Below are positions 53,676-61,190 of a stretch of 64,000 bases of DNA, one piece after another. The number at the start of each line of letters is the position of its first letter. The stretch's first letter is position 1. The DNA comes from an uncultured Collinsella sp. GTDB lineage: Bacteria; Actinomycetota; Coriobacteriia; Coriobacteriales; Coriobacteriaceae. A program made the position numbers and the translations under genes. Below the pieces are notes generated by a model that was given only the letters and a program-made list of their open reading frames with translations, was not told the DNA's origin and made no database searches. The stretch is taken from positions 25,163 to 89,162 of the forward strand of contig CABPWH010000001.1 of assembly GCA_902461085.1 (NCBI GenBank). The letters run 5' to 3'.

Positions 53676-54812
53676 ATGGCAGACGTCGACAACAGGAACC
53701 GTAACCGCAGGTCCAACCGAGCGGGTCAGCCCAATCCCAAGCGCGAGGCCCGTGCCAAGGCCGCCGAGCGTCACGTGGCAACTGTGTCCGAAGCGTGCGC
53801 CAAGGATATCGAGCGTTCGCTTGCCGGCGTGTGCGAGTTCGATGGTATGCCTGCCGGTTTTGTCGCGGCGATGAAGGCCAAGGTTCAGAGCGCTGTGGCC
53901 GCCGAAGAACAGGTTGCCGAGGACGTCGAGGGCGCGGAGGCTGCCGAGGTCGAGGCAGCGCCCGAGACCGAGGCGGCGCCTGAGCCCGTCGAGGAGCCTG
54001 CCGAGGAAATCGCCGAAGCCGAGTCCGCGCCTGCCGCCGAGGAGTCCGCTCCGGTCCTGCCCGAGGTCACCGTGCTCGACGCCTCTGCCACGCAGGCCAT
54101 TCTGGATAACGGCCGAGGCTATGCGCAGTTCTGCGACATGGCCGTGCTCGCCTTTGCCTCGTTCACCAACCCGGGCGGCGGCTACATCCAAGGCTATCTG
54201 GGCCAGGAGGCCACGCTGTGCGCCGATTCGTATCTGTACAACGTTCTCGATAAGCAGCGTAAGTGGTACGGCGAGAACCGTCGCCGCAACATCAACTGCG
54301 AGCTTTACCGCAACCGTGCGCTGGTGGTGCCTGCGGTGCGCTTCGACCGCAACCACGTGCATGCGTATGCCGACGTGATCGTTGCCGCCGCGCCCAACGT
54401 TAAGCGCGCCCGCCAGGAGTATCGCGTGAGCGACGATGCTCTGCTGGATGCTCTGCGCGACCGCATTCGCTTTGTGCTTGCCATCTGCGACGAGCTGGGT
54501 CGCGAGAAGCTCGTGCTGGGTGCTTGGGGCTGCGACAACAACGGCTTTGACGCCGAGGCCGTGGCCGAGCTCTTCCGCAAGGAGCTCGCATCGGGCGACT
54601 TTAAGGTCAAGCAGGTCTTTTTTGCCGTGCCCTCTACGCGCTGGGACGAAGATTTTGCCAAGTTCGAGCACGTGCTGGCAAACTTCCCCGAGCGCAACGA
54701 GGAGTCCTATGCCCAGGTTGCCGCTCGCGCTGCGGCTGCCCGCGCCGCCGAGCAGGCCCAGGCTGCCGCCGAGGACGATGAAGACGATGACGATTGGCGC
54801 AAGTACCTGTAA
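53676..54812 (+). CDS. TIGR02452 family macrodomain (PARG-like) protein with long N-terminal extension
   Basis: 378 residues. Residues 1-30 are basic (Asn/Arg-rich); ~75-130 are an Ala/Glu/Pro low-complexity linker. From ~135 comes a TIGR02452/DUF2263 macrodomain related to bacterial poly(ADP-ribose) glycohydrolases: MAVLAFASFTNPGGGYIQGYLG split around residue 155, ending in QEA, and RIRFVLAICDELGREKLVLGAWGCDNNGFD. In active bacterial PARGs the signature is GGG-x(6-8)-QEE with the second Glu catalytic; here that residue is Ala, so the protein may bind but not hydrolyse ADP-ribose. GAAAGGTG precedes the ATG. It is monocistronic. Confidence 0.82.
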   Translation: MADVDNRNRNRRSNRAGQPNPKREARAKAAERHVATVSEACAKDIERSLAGVCEFDGMPAGFVAAMKAKVQSAVAAEEQVAEDVEGAEAAEVEAAPETEAAPEPVEEPAEEIAEAESAPAAEESAPVLPEVTVLDASATQAILDNGRGYAQFCDMAVLAFASFTNPGGGYIQGYLGQEATLCADSYLYNVLDKQRKWYGENRRRNINCELYRNRALVVPAVRFDRNHVHAYADVIVAAAPNVKRARQEYRVSDDALLDALRDRIRFVLAICDELGREKLVLGAWGCDNNGFDAEAVAELFRKELASGDFKVKQVFFAVPSTRWDEDFAKFEHVLANFPERNEESYAQVAARAAAARAAEQAQAAAEDDEDDDDWRKYL

Positions 54813-54837
54813 TCGGTATGTGCTGACAGATGGGTCG

Positions 54838-54870
54838 AGCCGGTGGGAGGGCTGCTCCCGTCGGCTTTTT
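54838..54870 (+). terminator. Terminator after the macrodomain gene
   Basis: AGCCGGTGGGAG (54838-54849) pairs with CTCCCGTCGGCT (54855-54866), T run to 54870. The next gene starts 20 nt later, so it must have its own promoter or depend on read-through. Confidence 0.9.
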
Positions 54871-54889
54871 ACTAGAGGAAGGGCTTACG

Positions 54890-55549
54890 ATGAAAAACGT
54901 TCTGTGCTTTGGCGACAGCAATACCTACGGCTATGATCCGGCGGGCATGCGCGACGGCACCGCGGTACGCTATGCGCACGATGTGCGCTGGTGCGGCGTG
55001 GCCCAGCGCGACCTGGGCGAGGGCTGGCACGTGATTGAGGAAGGCCTCAACGGCCGCACGACGGTGCGTGACGACATGTGCCATCTGGACACTAATCTCA
55101 ACGGCATCCGCGCGTTGCCGATGCTGCTCGAGGCTCATAAGCCGCTGGATGCGATCGTGATTATGCTGGGCACCAACGACTGCAAGACGGTCTTTAGCGT
55201 GGGGGCTGCCGATATCGCTGACGGTGCCATGGCGCTGATTCGCACCGTCCGCGCGTTTCCCTGGACCGAAGCCGCGCCCTGCCCGCGTATTCTGCTGATG
55301 GCGCCTATCAAGATTAAACCGCAGATCGCCGATGTGTACATGACCGACTTTGACGAGCGCTCCGTCGAAGCCTCGGAGCATTTTGCCGAATACTATGCGT
55401 ATGCTGCTAAACAGTTTGGCTGCGACTTTTTGAATGCCGCTGATTTTGCCGAGCCGGGCGATATCGATTATCTGCACATGATGCCCGAAAGCCACGAGAG
55501 CCTGGGCCACGCCGTGGCAGCCAAGCTCCAAGAGATGCTCGGAGAGTAG
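54890..55549 (+). CDS. SGNH/GDSL family hydrolase
   Basis: A 219-residue esterase-type hydrolase. GDSNTYGYD (block I Ser, about residue 8), GLNGRTT (block II Gly), LGTNDCK (block III Asn) and the final DYLHMMPESH with a Glu/His pair (block V) are all there. Close relatives include arylesterases and acetylxylan esterases that remove acyl groups from sugars or small esters. No signal peptide is seen, so it acts inside the cell. GAGGAAGGG precedes the ATG at 54890. Confidence 0.9.
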   Translation: MKNVLCFGDSNTYGYDPAGMRDGTAVRYAHDVRWCGVAQRDLGEGWHVIEEGLNGRTTVRDDMCHLDTNLNGIRALPMLLEAHKPLDAIVIMLGTNDCKTVFSVGAADIADGAMALIRTVRAFPWTEAAPCPRILLMAPIKIKPQIADVYMTDFDERSVEASEHFAEYYAYAAKQFGCDFLNAADFAEPGDIDYLHMMPESHESLGHAVAAKLQEMLGE

Positions 55550-55555
55550 CGCGAC

Positions 55556-55600
55556 CCCAAGCCACCGCAAAGGGGACGGGCGCCTTTGCGGTGGCTTGGG
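55556..55600. terminator. Bidirectional terminator between the SGNH gene and thiD
   Basis: A perfect 18-bp inverted repeat (55556-55573 and 55583-55600) with a 9-nt loop lies between convergent stops. Serves both transcripts. Confidence 0.8.
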
Positions 55601-55609
55601 CTGCGAATC

Positions 55610-56440
55610 TTAATATTGCCACATGTGGTTGACGGGGCCAGAGCCTTTGCCCATGTCCAGGCCGGCGGCCAGAGCGCCTGTCAGGTAGGCCTTGCCGGCG
55701 TTGACGGCGTCGGCAAGATCCATGCCCTGGGCCAGCGCGCAGGCGATGGCGGACGAGAGTGTGCAGCCGGTGCCGTGTGTGTTTTCGGTCTCGATGCGCT
55801 TGTGGCGGAACCACGTGGTGAGTGGATCTCCCAGATGGTTGCCCTCGTCATCGAGCGGCGCGGGTTCGGCCAGTACATCGTTGGCCTCGTTGACAAGATG
55901 CCCACCCTTAACGAGGGATGCGCAACCAAAGCGGCGGGTGAGGAGCATGGCAGCATTTTGCTGCGTGCGCTCGGAGTCGACCTCGTAGTCAAGCAGGGCC
56001 ATGGCCTCGGGAATATTGGGCGTGATAACCGTCGCTAGCGGGAACAGGCGGCGGGTGAGCGCCTCGGCGGCATCTTCGGCAATCAGCCGTGCGCCCGAGG
56101 TGGCTACCATGACGGGGTCGACTACCACGTTTGTCGCGTTCCAGGCGCTCAGGCGGTCGGCGATAACATCGATAATCTCGACAGAAGAAACCATGCCGAT
56201 CTTGACGGCGCTCGGGCGGATATCGTCAAAAACGGCGTCAATTTGCGCGGCTACGATATCTGGCGAGATGTCCTGCACGGCGGTAACGCCCAGGGTGTTC
56301 TGTGCGGTGATGGCGGTGATGGCCGTCTCGGCATACAGGCGGTGCGCCGTGATGGTCTTGATGTCGGCCTGAATGCCGGCGCCACCGCTGGAATCGGATC
56401 CCGCGATGGACAGGACGGCAGGTACCTTACTACGATCCAT
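55610..56440 (-). CDS. thiD: Hydroxymethylpyrimidine/phosphomethylpyrimidine kinase
   Basis: Phosphorylates HMP and HMP-phosphate, giving HMP diphosphate for thiamine. The 276 residues have the ribokinase fold: IAGSDSSGGAGIQADIKT at the N-terminus, AVKIGMVSS, VVVDPVMVATSGARL, LVKGGH and the anion-hole THGTGCTLSSA with the catalytic Asp region. AAGGGAG precedes the ATG. It lies downstream of thiC on the same strand (182-bp gap), so the TPP riboswitch may control both if they share a transcript. Confidence 0.95.
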   Translation of the reverse strand: MDRSKVPAVLSIAGSDSSGGAGIQADIKTITAHRLYAETAITAITAQNTLGVTAVQDISPDIVAAQIDAVFDDIRPSAVKIGMVSSVEIIDVIADRLSAWNATNVVVDPVMVATSGARLIAEDAAEALTRRLFPLATVITPNIPEAMALLDYEVDSERTQQNAAMLLTRRFGCASLVKGGHLVNEANDVLAEPAPLDDEGNHLGDPLTTWFRHKRIETENTHGTGCTLSSAIACALAQGMDLADAVNAGKAYLTGALAAGLDMGKGSGPVNHMWQY

Positions 56441-56622
56441 GTTCGCTCCCTTGTTCGGTCGGAATCAAATGGGTCTATAAGCCAGCATTATAAAGATGCC
56501 CGGGCCGACTCTATGTCGAACCCGGGCGGGCGATGCAATCTTTACGCAAATGCAAGCAAATGTTCACACGTCAACAATTGATAGGCACCAGCTCGCCGCC
56601 AGAAGCGGCCGCGGCGACAGGG
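56441..56622. other. 182-bp spacer between thiC and thiD
   Basis: No gene or clear terminator. GCCCGGG-containing self-complementary runs near 56498-56530 could form a weak hairpin on the minus strand. Confidence 0.4.
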
Positions 56623-57957
56623 CTAGTTTTCCATGCCAAGGTCGATCGTGGTGCCCTCGAAGATCTTGTTGACGGTGCGGACGGCGCACATCTTGCCGCA
56701 CATGGTGCAGGTGCCCTCGGTGGCGGCGGGGGACTCCTCGTAGCGCTTCTTGCCTGTAACTGGGTCGAGCGCACATTCCCACATGGCATCCCAGTCGAGC
56801 TTGCGGCGTGCCTGGCCCATCTTGTCGTCCATGTCGCGGGCGTGGGGCACCTTTTTGGCGATGTCGGCGGCGTGTGCGGCGATCTTGGTGGCCATGAGGC
56901 CATCGAGCACATCCTGGGCGTTAGGCAGGCATAGGTGCTCTGCCGGTGTCACGTAGCACAAAAAGTCGGCACCCGAGCTCGCGGAGATGGCGCCACCGAT
57001 GGCTGCGGTGATGTGGTCATAACCCACGCCAATATCGGTCACCAGCGGCCCGAGCACATAGAACGGGGCGTTGTGGCACAGGCGCTTTTGCAGCTTCATG
57101 TTGGCGGCGATCTCGTCGAGCGCCATGTGGCCCGGCCCCTCGACCATAACCTGGACGCCGGCGGCCCAGGCGCGCTTGCACAACTTGCCGAGCTCAATCA
57201 TCTCGGCGGTCTCGGTGGCGTCGTTAGAGTCGTAGAGGCAGCCCGGGCGGCAGGAGTCGCCGAGCGAAATCGTCACGTCGTACTCGTGGCAGATTTCGAG
57301 CAACTCGTCAAAGTACTCGTAGAAGGGGTTTTCGTTGCCGGTAACCTCCATCCAGCCAAACAGCAGCGAGCCGCCGCGGCTGACGATGTTCATCAGACGA
57401 CCGGTCTCCTTAAAGGTCTTGGTGACCGACTTGTTGATGCCGCAGTGGATGGTCATAAAGTCCACGCCGTCCTCGGCATGCGCGCGCACGACTTCGAACA
57501 GGTCGTCCTTGGTGAGTTTGACCAGCGGCTTTTCCATGTAGCCGATGGCGTCGTACATGGGGACGGTGCCTACCATGAGCGGCGTCTCGTCGATGAGCTG
57601 CTGGCGGAACTGGCGCGTCTTGCCCGAGTTGGAGAGGTCCATGATGGCGTCGGCGCCAAAGTCCTCGGCGATCTTGACTTTCTTCCATTCCTCGGCGGCA
57701 TCGGCCTTGTCGCCCGAGATGCCCAAGTTCACGTTGACCTTGGTGGACAGGCCCTCGCCGACACCAAAGGCGCGCATGCCCTTTTTGATGTGCACGATGT
57801 TGGCGGGAATGGCGATGCGGCCGTCGGCCACGCGCTCGCGGATGTACTCGGGGTCGCGATGCTCGCGCTCGGCGACTTTCTTCATCTGCGGCGTGATCTG
57901 TCCGGCGCGGGCGAAGTCGATTTGCGTGACAAGCTTGGACTCGGTCTGTGTGCTCAT
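56623..57957 (-). CDS. thiC: Phosphomethylpyrimidine synthase ThiC
   Basis: Radical SAM enzyme that rearranges aminoimidazole ribotide to HMP phosphate. The 444 residues belong to the short, anaerobe-type ThiC. Family stretches are MDLSNSGKT-like IMDLSNSG, FMTIHCGINK, SRGGSLL, SLGDSCRPGCLYDSND, VMVEGPGHM and GADFLCYVTPAEHL. The C-terminal cluster motif reads CTMCGKMC, i.e. C-x2-C-x3-C, one residue shorter than the usual C-x2-C-x4-C. GAAGGGAG lies before the ATG at 57957; an ATG at 57981 falls inside the riboswitch. It is preceded by a TPP riboswitch. Confidence 0.95.
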   Translation of the reverse strand: MSTQTESKLVTQIDFARAGQITPQMKKVAEREHRDPEYIRERVADGRIAIPANIVHIKKGMRAFGVGEGLSTKVNVNLGISGDKADAAEEWKKVKIAEDFGADAIMDLSNSGKTRQFRQQLIDETPLMVGTVPMYDAIGYMEKPLVKLTKDDLFEVVRAHAEDGVDFMTIHCGINKSVTKTFKETGRLMNIVSRGGSLLFGWMEVTGNENPFYEYFDELLEICHEYDVTISLGDSCRPGCLYDSNDATETAEMIELGKLCKRAWAAGVQVMVEGPGHMALDEIAANMKLQKRLCHNAPFYVLGPLVTDIGVGYDHITAAIGGAISASSGADFLCYVTPAEHLCLPNAQDVLDGLMATKIAAHAADIAKKVPHARDMDDKMGQARRKLDWDAMWECALDPVTGKKRYEESPAATEGTCTMCGKMCAVRTVNKIFEGTTIDLGMEN

Positions 57958-57966
57958 AAGCACGGC

Positions 57967-58058
57967 TCCCTTCGTTGGCATTACCCATATCAGGTTTGCG
58001 GGTCAGGGCGGGCGCGCCCAATCTCAGCCTGCCGTCCTGTCCTGCAAGCTCCCCGTTT
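57967..58058 (-). promoter_or_regulatory. TPP riboswitch (thi box) of thiC
   Basis: On the minus strand the conserved elements appear in order: ACGGGGAGC, GGCTGAGATT (pyrimidine sensor loop), CCCTGACCC, then ACCTGATATGGGTAATGCCA split across the pyrophosphate sensor and closing with ACGAAGGGAG. The last part includes the thiC ribosome site, so thiamine pyrophosphate probably blocks translation. Confidence 0.93.
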
Positions 58059-58128
58059 ATGTAGTGGGCTCAAGTATAGCCTGAATGGGTACGATTGGCC
58101 TAACGAGCGTGCCTGTGGGGAGGCGTAC

Positions 58129-58650
58129 ATGGAAGACAAGCATCTATATCGAGAGACACAATGGGACATATCGGCCGAGGAGGGCCGTGCGAACCATGGG
58201 TTGGTCGCGATTGGCTTCGCGGTGCTTGCCGTGCTGGTGATTGCCTTTTGTATTTGGACGTTTGGCGGTCGCGGCGGCGCTGCCTGGGAGTTTGAGGCCG
58301 ATGATAGCCTACCGATTATGGCGGTGAGGAGTACTGGCGGTAATGCCAATACGCTCGCCGTTCCGGGCGATTATTGGTACCCGCGCGATGAGTTTGTGCA
58401 GTTGCAGCTGAGTGGTGGGTCCATTCCAGGCGAAGAAATCGAACGCGTGACGTTTGACGCGGCGCTCAAAACGCTGACGGTGAAGCTCAAAGATCAAGGA
58501 GATGTGCCCACGACCATGGATATCGCCCTGACGGAATGGCGTCTGGAGCCCCCGTCGGGCGTCAAGGTGTCCGAGGTGGAGCATGTCAAGATTACCTATC
58601 AGGACGGCACGACAAATGAAATTGCCAAAGCCGACGGCTTGGCGGAATAG
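58129..58650 (+). CDS. Membrane-anchored protein of unknown function
   Basis: 173 residues with a ~24-residue polar cytoplasmic start, one membrane segment (about 25-45, GLVAIGFAVLAVLVIAFCIW) and a beta-rich outer domain. The outer part starts with WEFEADDSLPIMAVRSTGG and has repeated short strands up to VEHVKITYQDG. It resembles no family I can name. GGGGAGG precedes the ATG. It is divergent from thiC and convergent with yaaA, so it stands alone. Confidence 0.7.
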   Translation: MEDKHLYRETQWDISAEEGRANHGLVAIGFAVLAVLVIAFCIWTFGGRGGAAWEFEADDSLPIMAVRSTGGNANTLAVPGDYWYPRDEFVQLQLSGGSIPGEEIERVTFDAALKTLTVKLKDQGDVPTTMDIALTEWRLEPPSGVKVSEVEHVKITYQDGTTNEIAKADGLAE

Positions 58651-58690
58651 ACGTCGTGCCTAGGCAGCACATTCAAGAGTAGCGGTGGTC

Positions 58691-59500
58691 CTACAAGGCC
58701 TGTTCGTTCAGGAAGACCAAAGTGTTTTTATTTGAAAGCTCGGGAAGGTGACGATAGCCAACGTCGAACGCGGTGAGCCCGCTTACATCCTCGAGCTTGT
58801 TTTCTGCCATCCAGCGCACCATGGAGCCGCGCGCCTTTTTGCTGGCGGTCGAGCGCTGGATGGGCTTGCCGTTGCGGATGTCTTCACCAAAGAGGCATGT
58901 GACGACCGTGACATCGGTGGTGAGGCGGGGCAGAACGGCTTTGGCGTATTCCGCGCTGGCGAGATTGACGATCGTAGCGTTGGAGCTCGCCGGAGCGATG
59001 GTCCGTGCGAGCTTGTCGCCCCAAAACGCGTAGAGGTCTCGGGCATCGTCGACGGCAAGCTTTGCGCCCATCTCCAGCCGATACGGTTCAACGGCATGAA
59101 AGGGGCGTACGCATCCGTAAAGGCCCGAGAGGATCCATAGATGGTCTTGCAGCCATGCGAGCTGCGTGGAATCCATCACCTCGGGCGCCATGCTCTGGTA
59201 TTGAATACCGTGATAGGACATGACGGCGGGGGAGAGGCGACGTGCGATACCGGAATCGGCGAGGTCGGCATCGCTCAGGACGGGCATAAATTCGTGAAGC
59301 GTATCCAGGCACGTTGTAAGCAGCCTGTCGCTCACGTTCCAAAGGGCCTGAAGGCCTGCCGCGCCGTCCTCGTGTTCGATGCCCAGCAGTGCCTGATGGA
59401 GCCGGGCCGTCTGATGTGCAAAAGGCGGTATGCCCCAAACGTCAAAGGCATCTTGAGCTGTCCGCATCTGTTTGGCGGGCGAAATGACGACCTGTAGCAC
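58691..59500 (-). CDS. yaaA: YaaA/UPF0246 family protein
   Basis: A 269-residue member of the YaaA (DUF328) family; in Escherichia coli YaaA limits intracellular iron and protects DNA during peroxide stress, and its fold binds DNA. Family segments are VISPAKQM at the N-terminus, MSYHGIQYQ, HLWILSGLYGCVRPFHAVEPYR in two adjoining parts, DLYAFWGDKLA, and VNLASAEYAKAV. The role in an anaerobe would be oxygen stress tolerance. It lies between a convergent unknown gene and a short inverted repeat. Confidence 0.92.
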   Translation of the reverse strand: MLQVVISPAKQMRTAQDAFDVWGIPPFAHQTARLHQALLGIEHEDGAAGLQALWNVSDRLLTTCLDTLHEFMPVLSDADLADSGIARRLSPAVMSYHGIQYQSMAPEVMDSTQLAWLQDHLWILSGLYGCVRPFHAVEPYRLEMGAKLAVDDARDLYAFWGDKLARTIAPASSNATIVNLASAEYAKAVLPRLTTDVTVVTCLFGEDIRNGKPIQRSTASKKARGSMVRWMAENKLEDVSGLTAFDVGYRHLPELSNKNTLVFLNEQAL

Positions 59501-59524
59501 GGAATCCTCCTCCCGCTAAAAAAG

Positions 59525-59587
59525 TTGCGGTGAAATGCAGACTGCTTTCCCTGTTGGAAGGCCTAATGAATCCGTATTTCACCGCAA
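59525..59587. repeat. Inverted repeat with TTGCGGTG-type arms, copy B
   Basis: Arms TTGCGGTGAAAT (59525-59536) and ATTTCACCGCAA (59576-59587) with an inner CTTTCC/GGAAGG stem. Arm sequence matches that of the repeat at 20342-20410. It lies between yaaA and the M18 peptidase gene, 39 nt past the latter's stop. Confidence 0.75.
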
Positions 59588-59626
59588 GTTATGAAGGGCT
59601 GATTGGGCTCGTTTTACGAGGGCTGG

Positions 59627-61024
59627 TTAGGCGCGCTCGAGGAAGGCCTTGTAGCCGCGATAGGCCTCGTAGATATCGGCCTTGTTGGCGACCTCCCACA
59701 GGGCGTGCATGGACAGGACGGCAACGCCGGAGTCGATGACGTTCATGCCGTACTTGGCCATGATGTAGGCGATGGTGCCGCCGCCACCAGCGTTGACGCG
59801 GCCGAGCTCGCAGGTCTGGAAGTCCACGCCGGCCTCGTCCATGATGTCGCGGACGAGGGCCACATACTCGGCGTCGGCGTCGTTAGAGCCGCCCTTGCCG
59901 CGGCTGCCCGTGTACTTGTTAAAGCACAGGCCGCGACCCATGAAGGCGGCGTTCTTGGTCTCGAACTTGCCGGCATAGCCCGGGTCGAAGCCGGCGGACA
60001 CGTCGGAGGAGAGCATACGGCTGCGGGCGAGCGCGCGGCGCAGAGCCAGCGGGCTGTCTTCGCCGGCGAGCGTCATGATCTCGGCGACGGTGTTCTCGAA
60101 GAAGCGACTCGTCATGCCGGTGGCACCCACGGAACCGATCTCCTCCTTGTCGACGATGAGCGTGATGCTCGTGCGCTCGACATTGGCCACATTAATCTGG
60201 GCGAGCATGGACGGGTAGGCACAGACGCGGTCGTCATGCCCATAGCCCAGAATCATGGAGCGGTCGAGGCCCATGTCGCGGGCGGGGCCGGCGGGCACGA
60301 CCTCGATCTCGGCGGAGAGGAAGTCCTCCTCCTCAACGTCGTACTGCTCCTTGAGGATGTCCAGGAACATCTGCTTGACGGGCTCCTTGGGGGCGTCCTT
60401 GTCGTCCTCATCGAACTTGACGGGACGGCCGCCCACGATCACGTCGAGGATCTCGGCGTCAACGGCGTCCTTGGCGGGCTTGGCCATCTGCTCGCTCGAG
60501 AGATGGATCAGCAGGTCGGAGATGGTGAAGACCGGATCGTCGGCCTTGTCACCGATGTTGATGTCGACAGTGGTGCCGTCCTTTTTGCAGATGACGCCCA
60601 CGAGTGCAAGCGGGGAGGCCACCCAGTGGTAACTCTTGACGCCACCGTAGTAGTGCGTGTCGAGGTAGGCCATGTCGCCGGCCTCGAAAGCGGGGTTCTG
60701 CTTAAGGTCTAGGCGCGGCGAGTCCACGTGGGCGCCCAGGATGTTAAAGCCCTGCTCGAGCGGGGCGTTGCCCAGGTTGACGAGCATGAGGTCCTTGCCG
60801 TGATTGGCGGCGTACACCTTGTCGCCTGCCTTGAGCTCGCGGCCTTCGGCGATCACGGTCTCCAGGTCGACGTATCCCGCCTCCTCGGCCATCTTGATGC
60901 CGGTCTTGACGCACAGGCGCTCGGTCTTGTTCTCGCTCAAAAACTGCTTATAGCCGCGGCAAAGCTCCTCGAGCTCCTCGACTTGCTGTGGCGTGTACTT
61001 TTTCCATGCGCAGGGACGCTCCAT
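59627..61024 (-). CDS. M18 family aminopeptidase
   Basis: A dinuclear zinc aminopeptidase of 465 residues, probably cleaving N-terminal Asp/Glu or neutral residues from peptides. Metal ligands lie in GAHVDSPRLD (His, Asp), VDKEEIGSVGATG (catalytic Glu pair), SSDVSAGFDP (Asp) and VLSMHALWE (C-terminal His). HYYGGVKSYHW is typical of the family. AAAGGAG lies 8 nt before the ATG at 61024; more upstream sequence has no support. A cytoplasmic housekeeping peptidase. Confidence 0.93.
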   Translation of the reverse strand: MERPCAWKKYTPQQVEELEELCRGYKQFLSENKTERLCVKTGIKMAEEAGYVDLETVIAEGRELKAGDKVYAANHGKDLMLVNLGNAPLEQGFNILGAHVDSPRLDLKQNPAFEAGDMAYLDTHYYGGVKSYHWVASPLALVGVICKKDGTTVDINIGDKADDPVFTISDLLIHLSSEQMAKPAKDAVDAEILDVIVGGRPVKFDEDDKDAPKEPVKQMFLDILKEQYDVEEEDFLSAEIEVVPAGPARDMGLDRSMILGYGHDDRVCAYPSMLAQINVANVERTSITLIVDKEEIGSVGATGMTSRFFENTVAEIMTLAGEDSPLALRRALARSRMLSSDVSAGFDPGYAGKFETKNAAFMGRGLCFNKYTGSRGKGGSNDADAEYVALVRDIMDEAGVDFQTCELGRVNAGGGGTIAYIMAKYGMNVIDSGVAVLSMHALWEVANKADIYEAYRGYKAFLERA

Positions 61025-61190
61025 GACGCAGGCTCCTTTCGGATCGATCGTGCTGGTTGATGTACCGTGAGCCATCGTATCACGCGCGGGCTCACGGTGG
61101 CGGGGGAGCTTGATGTGAGGTGGCCGCGGGGCGGGGAGCGTGTAAACTGGAGTGAGCAAACCGTGCCCAGCCCAAAGCGAGGTATTTAAT

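Noticed and set aside
56935..58128. Upstream extension of the frame of the unknown membrane protein (58129)
   Set aside because: It is antisense to thiC and the riboswitch; the ATG at 58129 has a good ribosome site.
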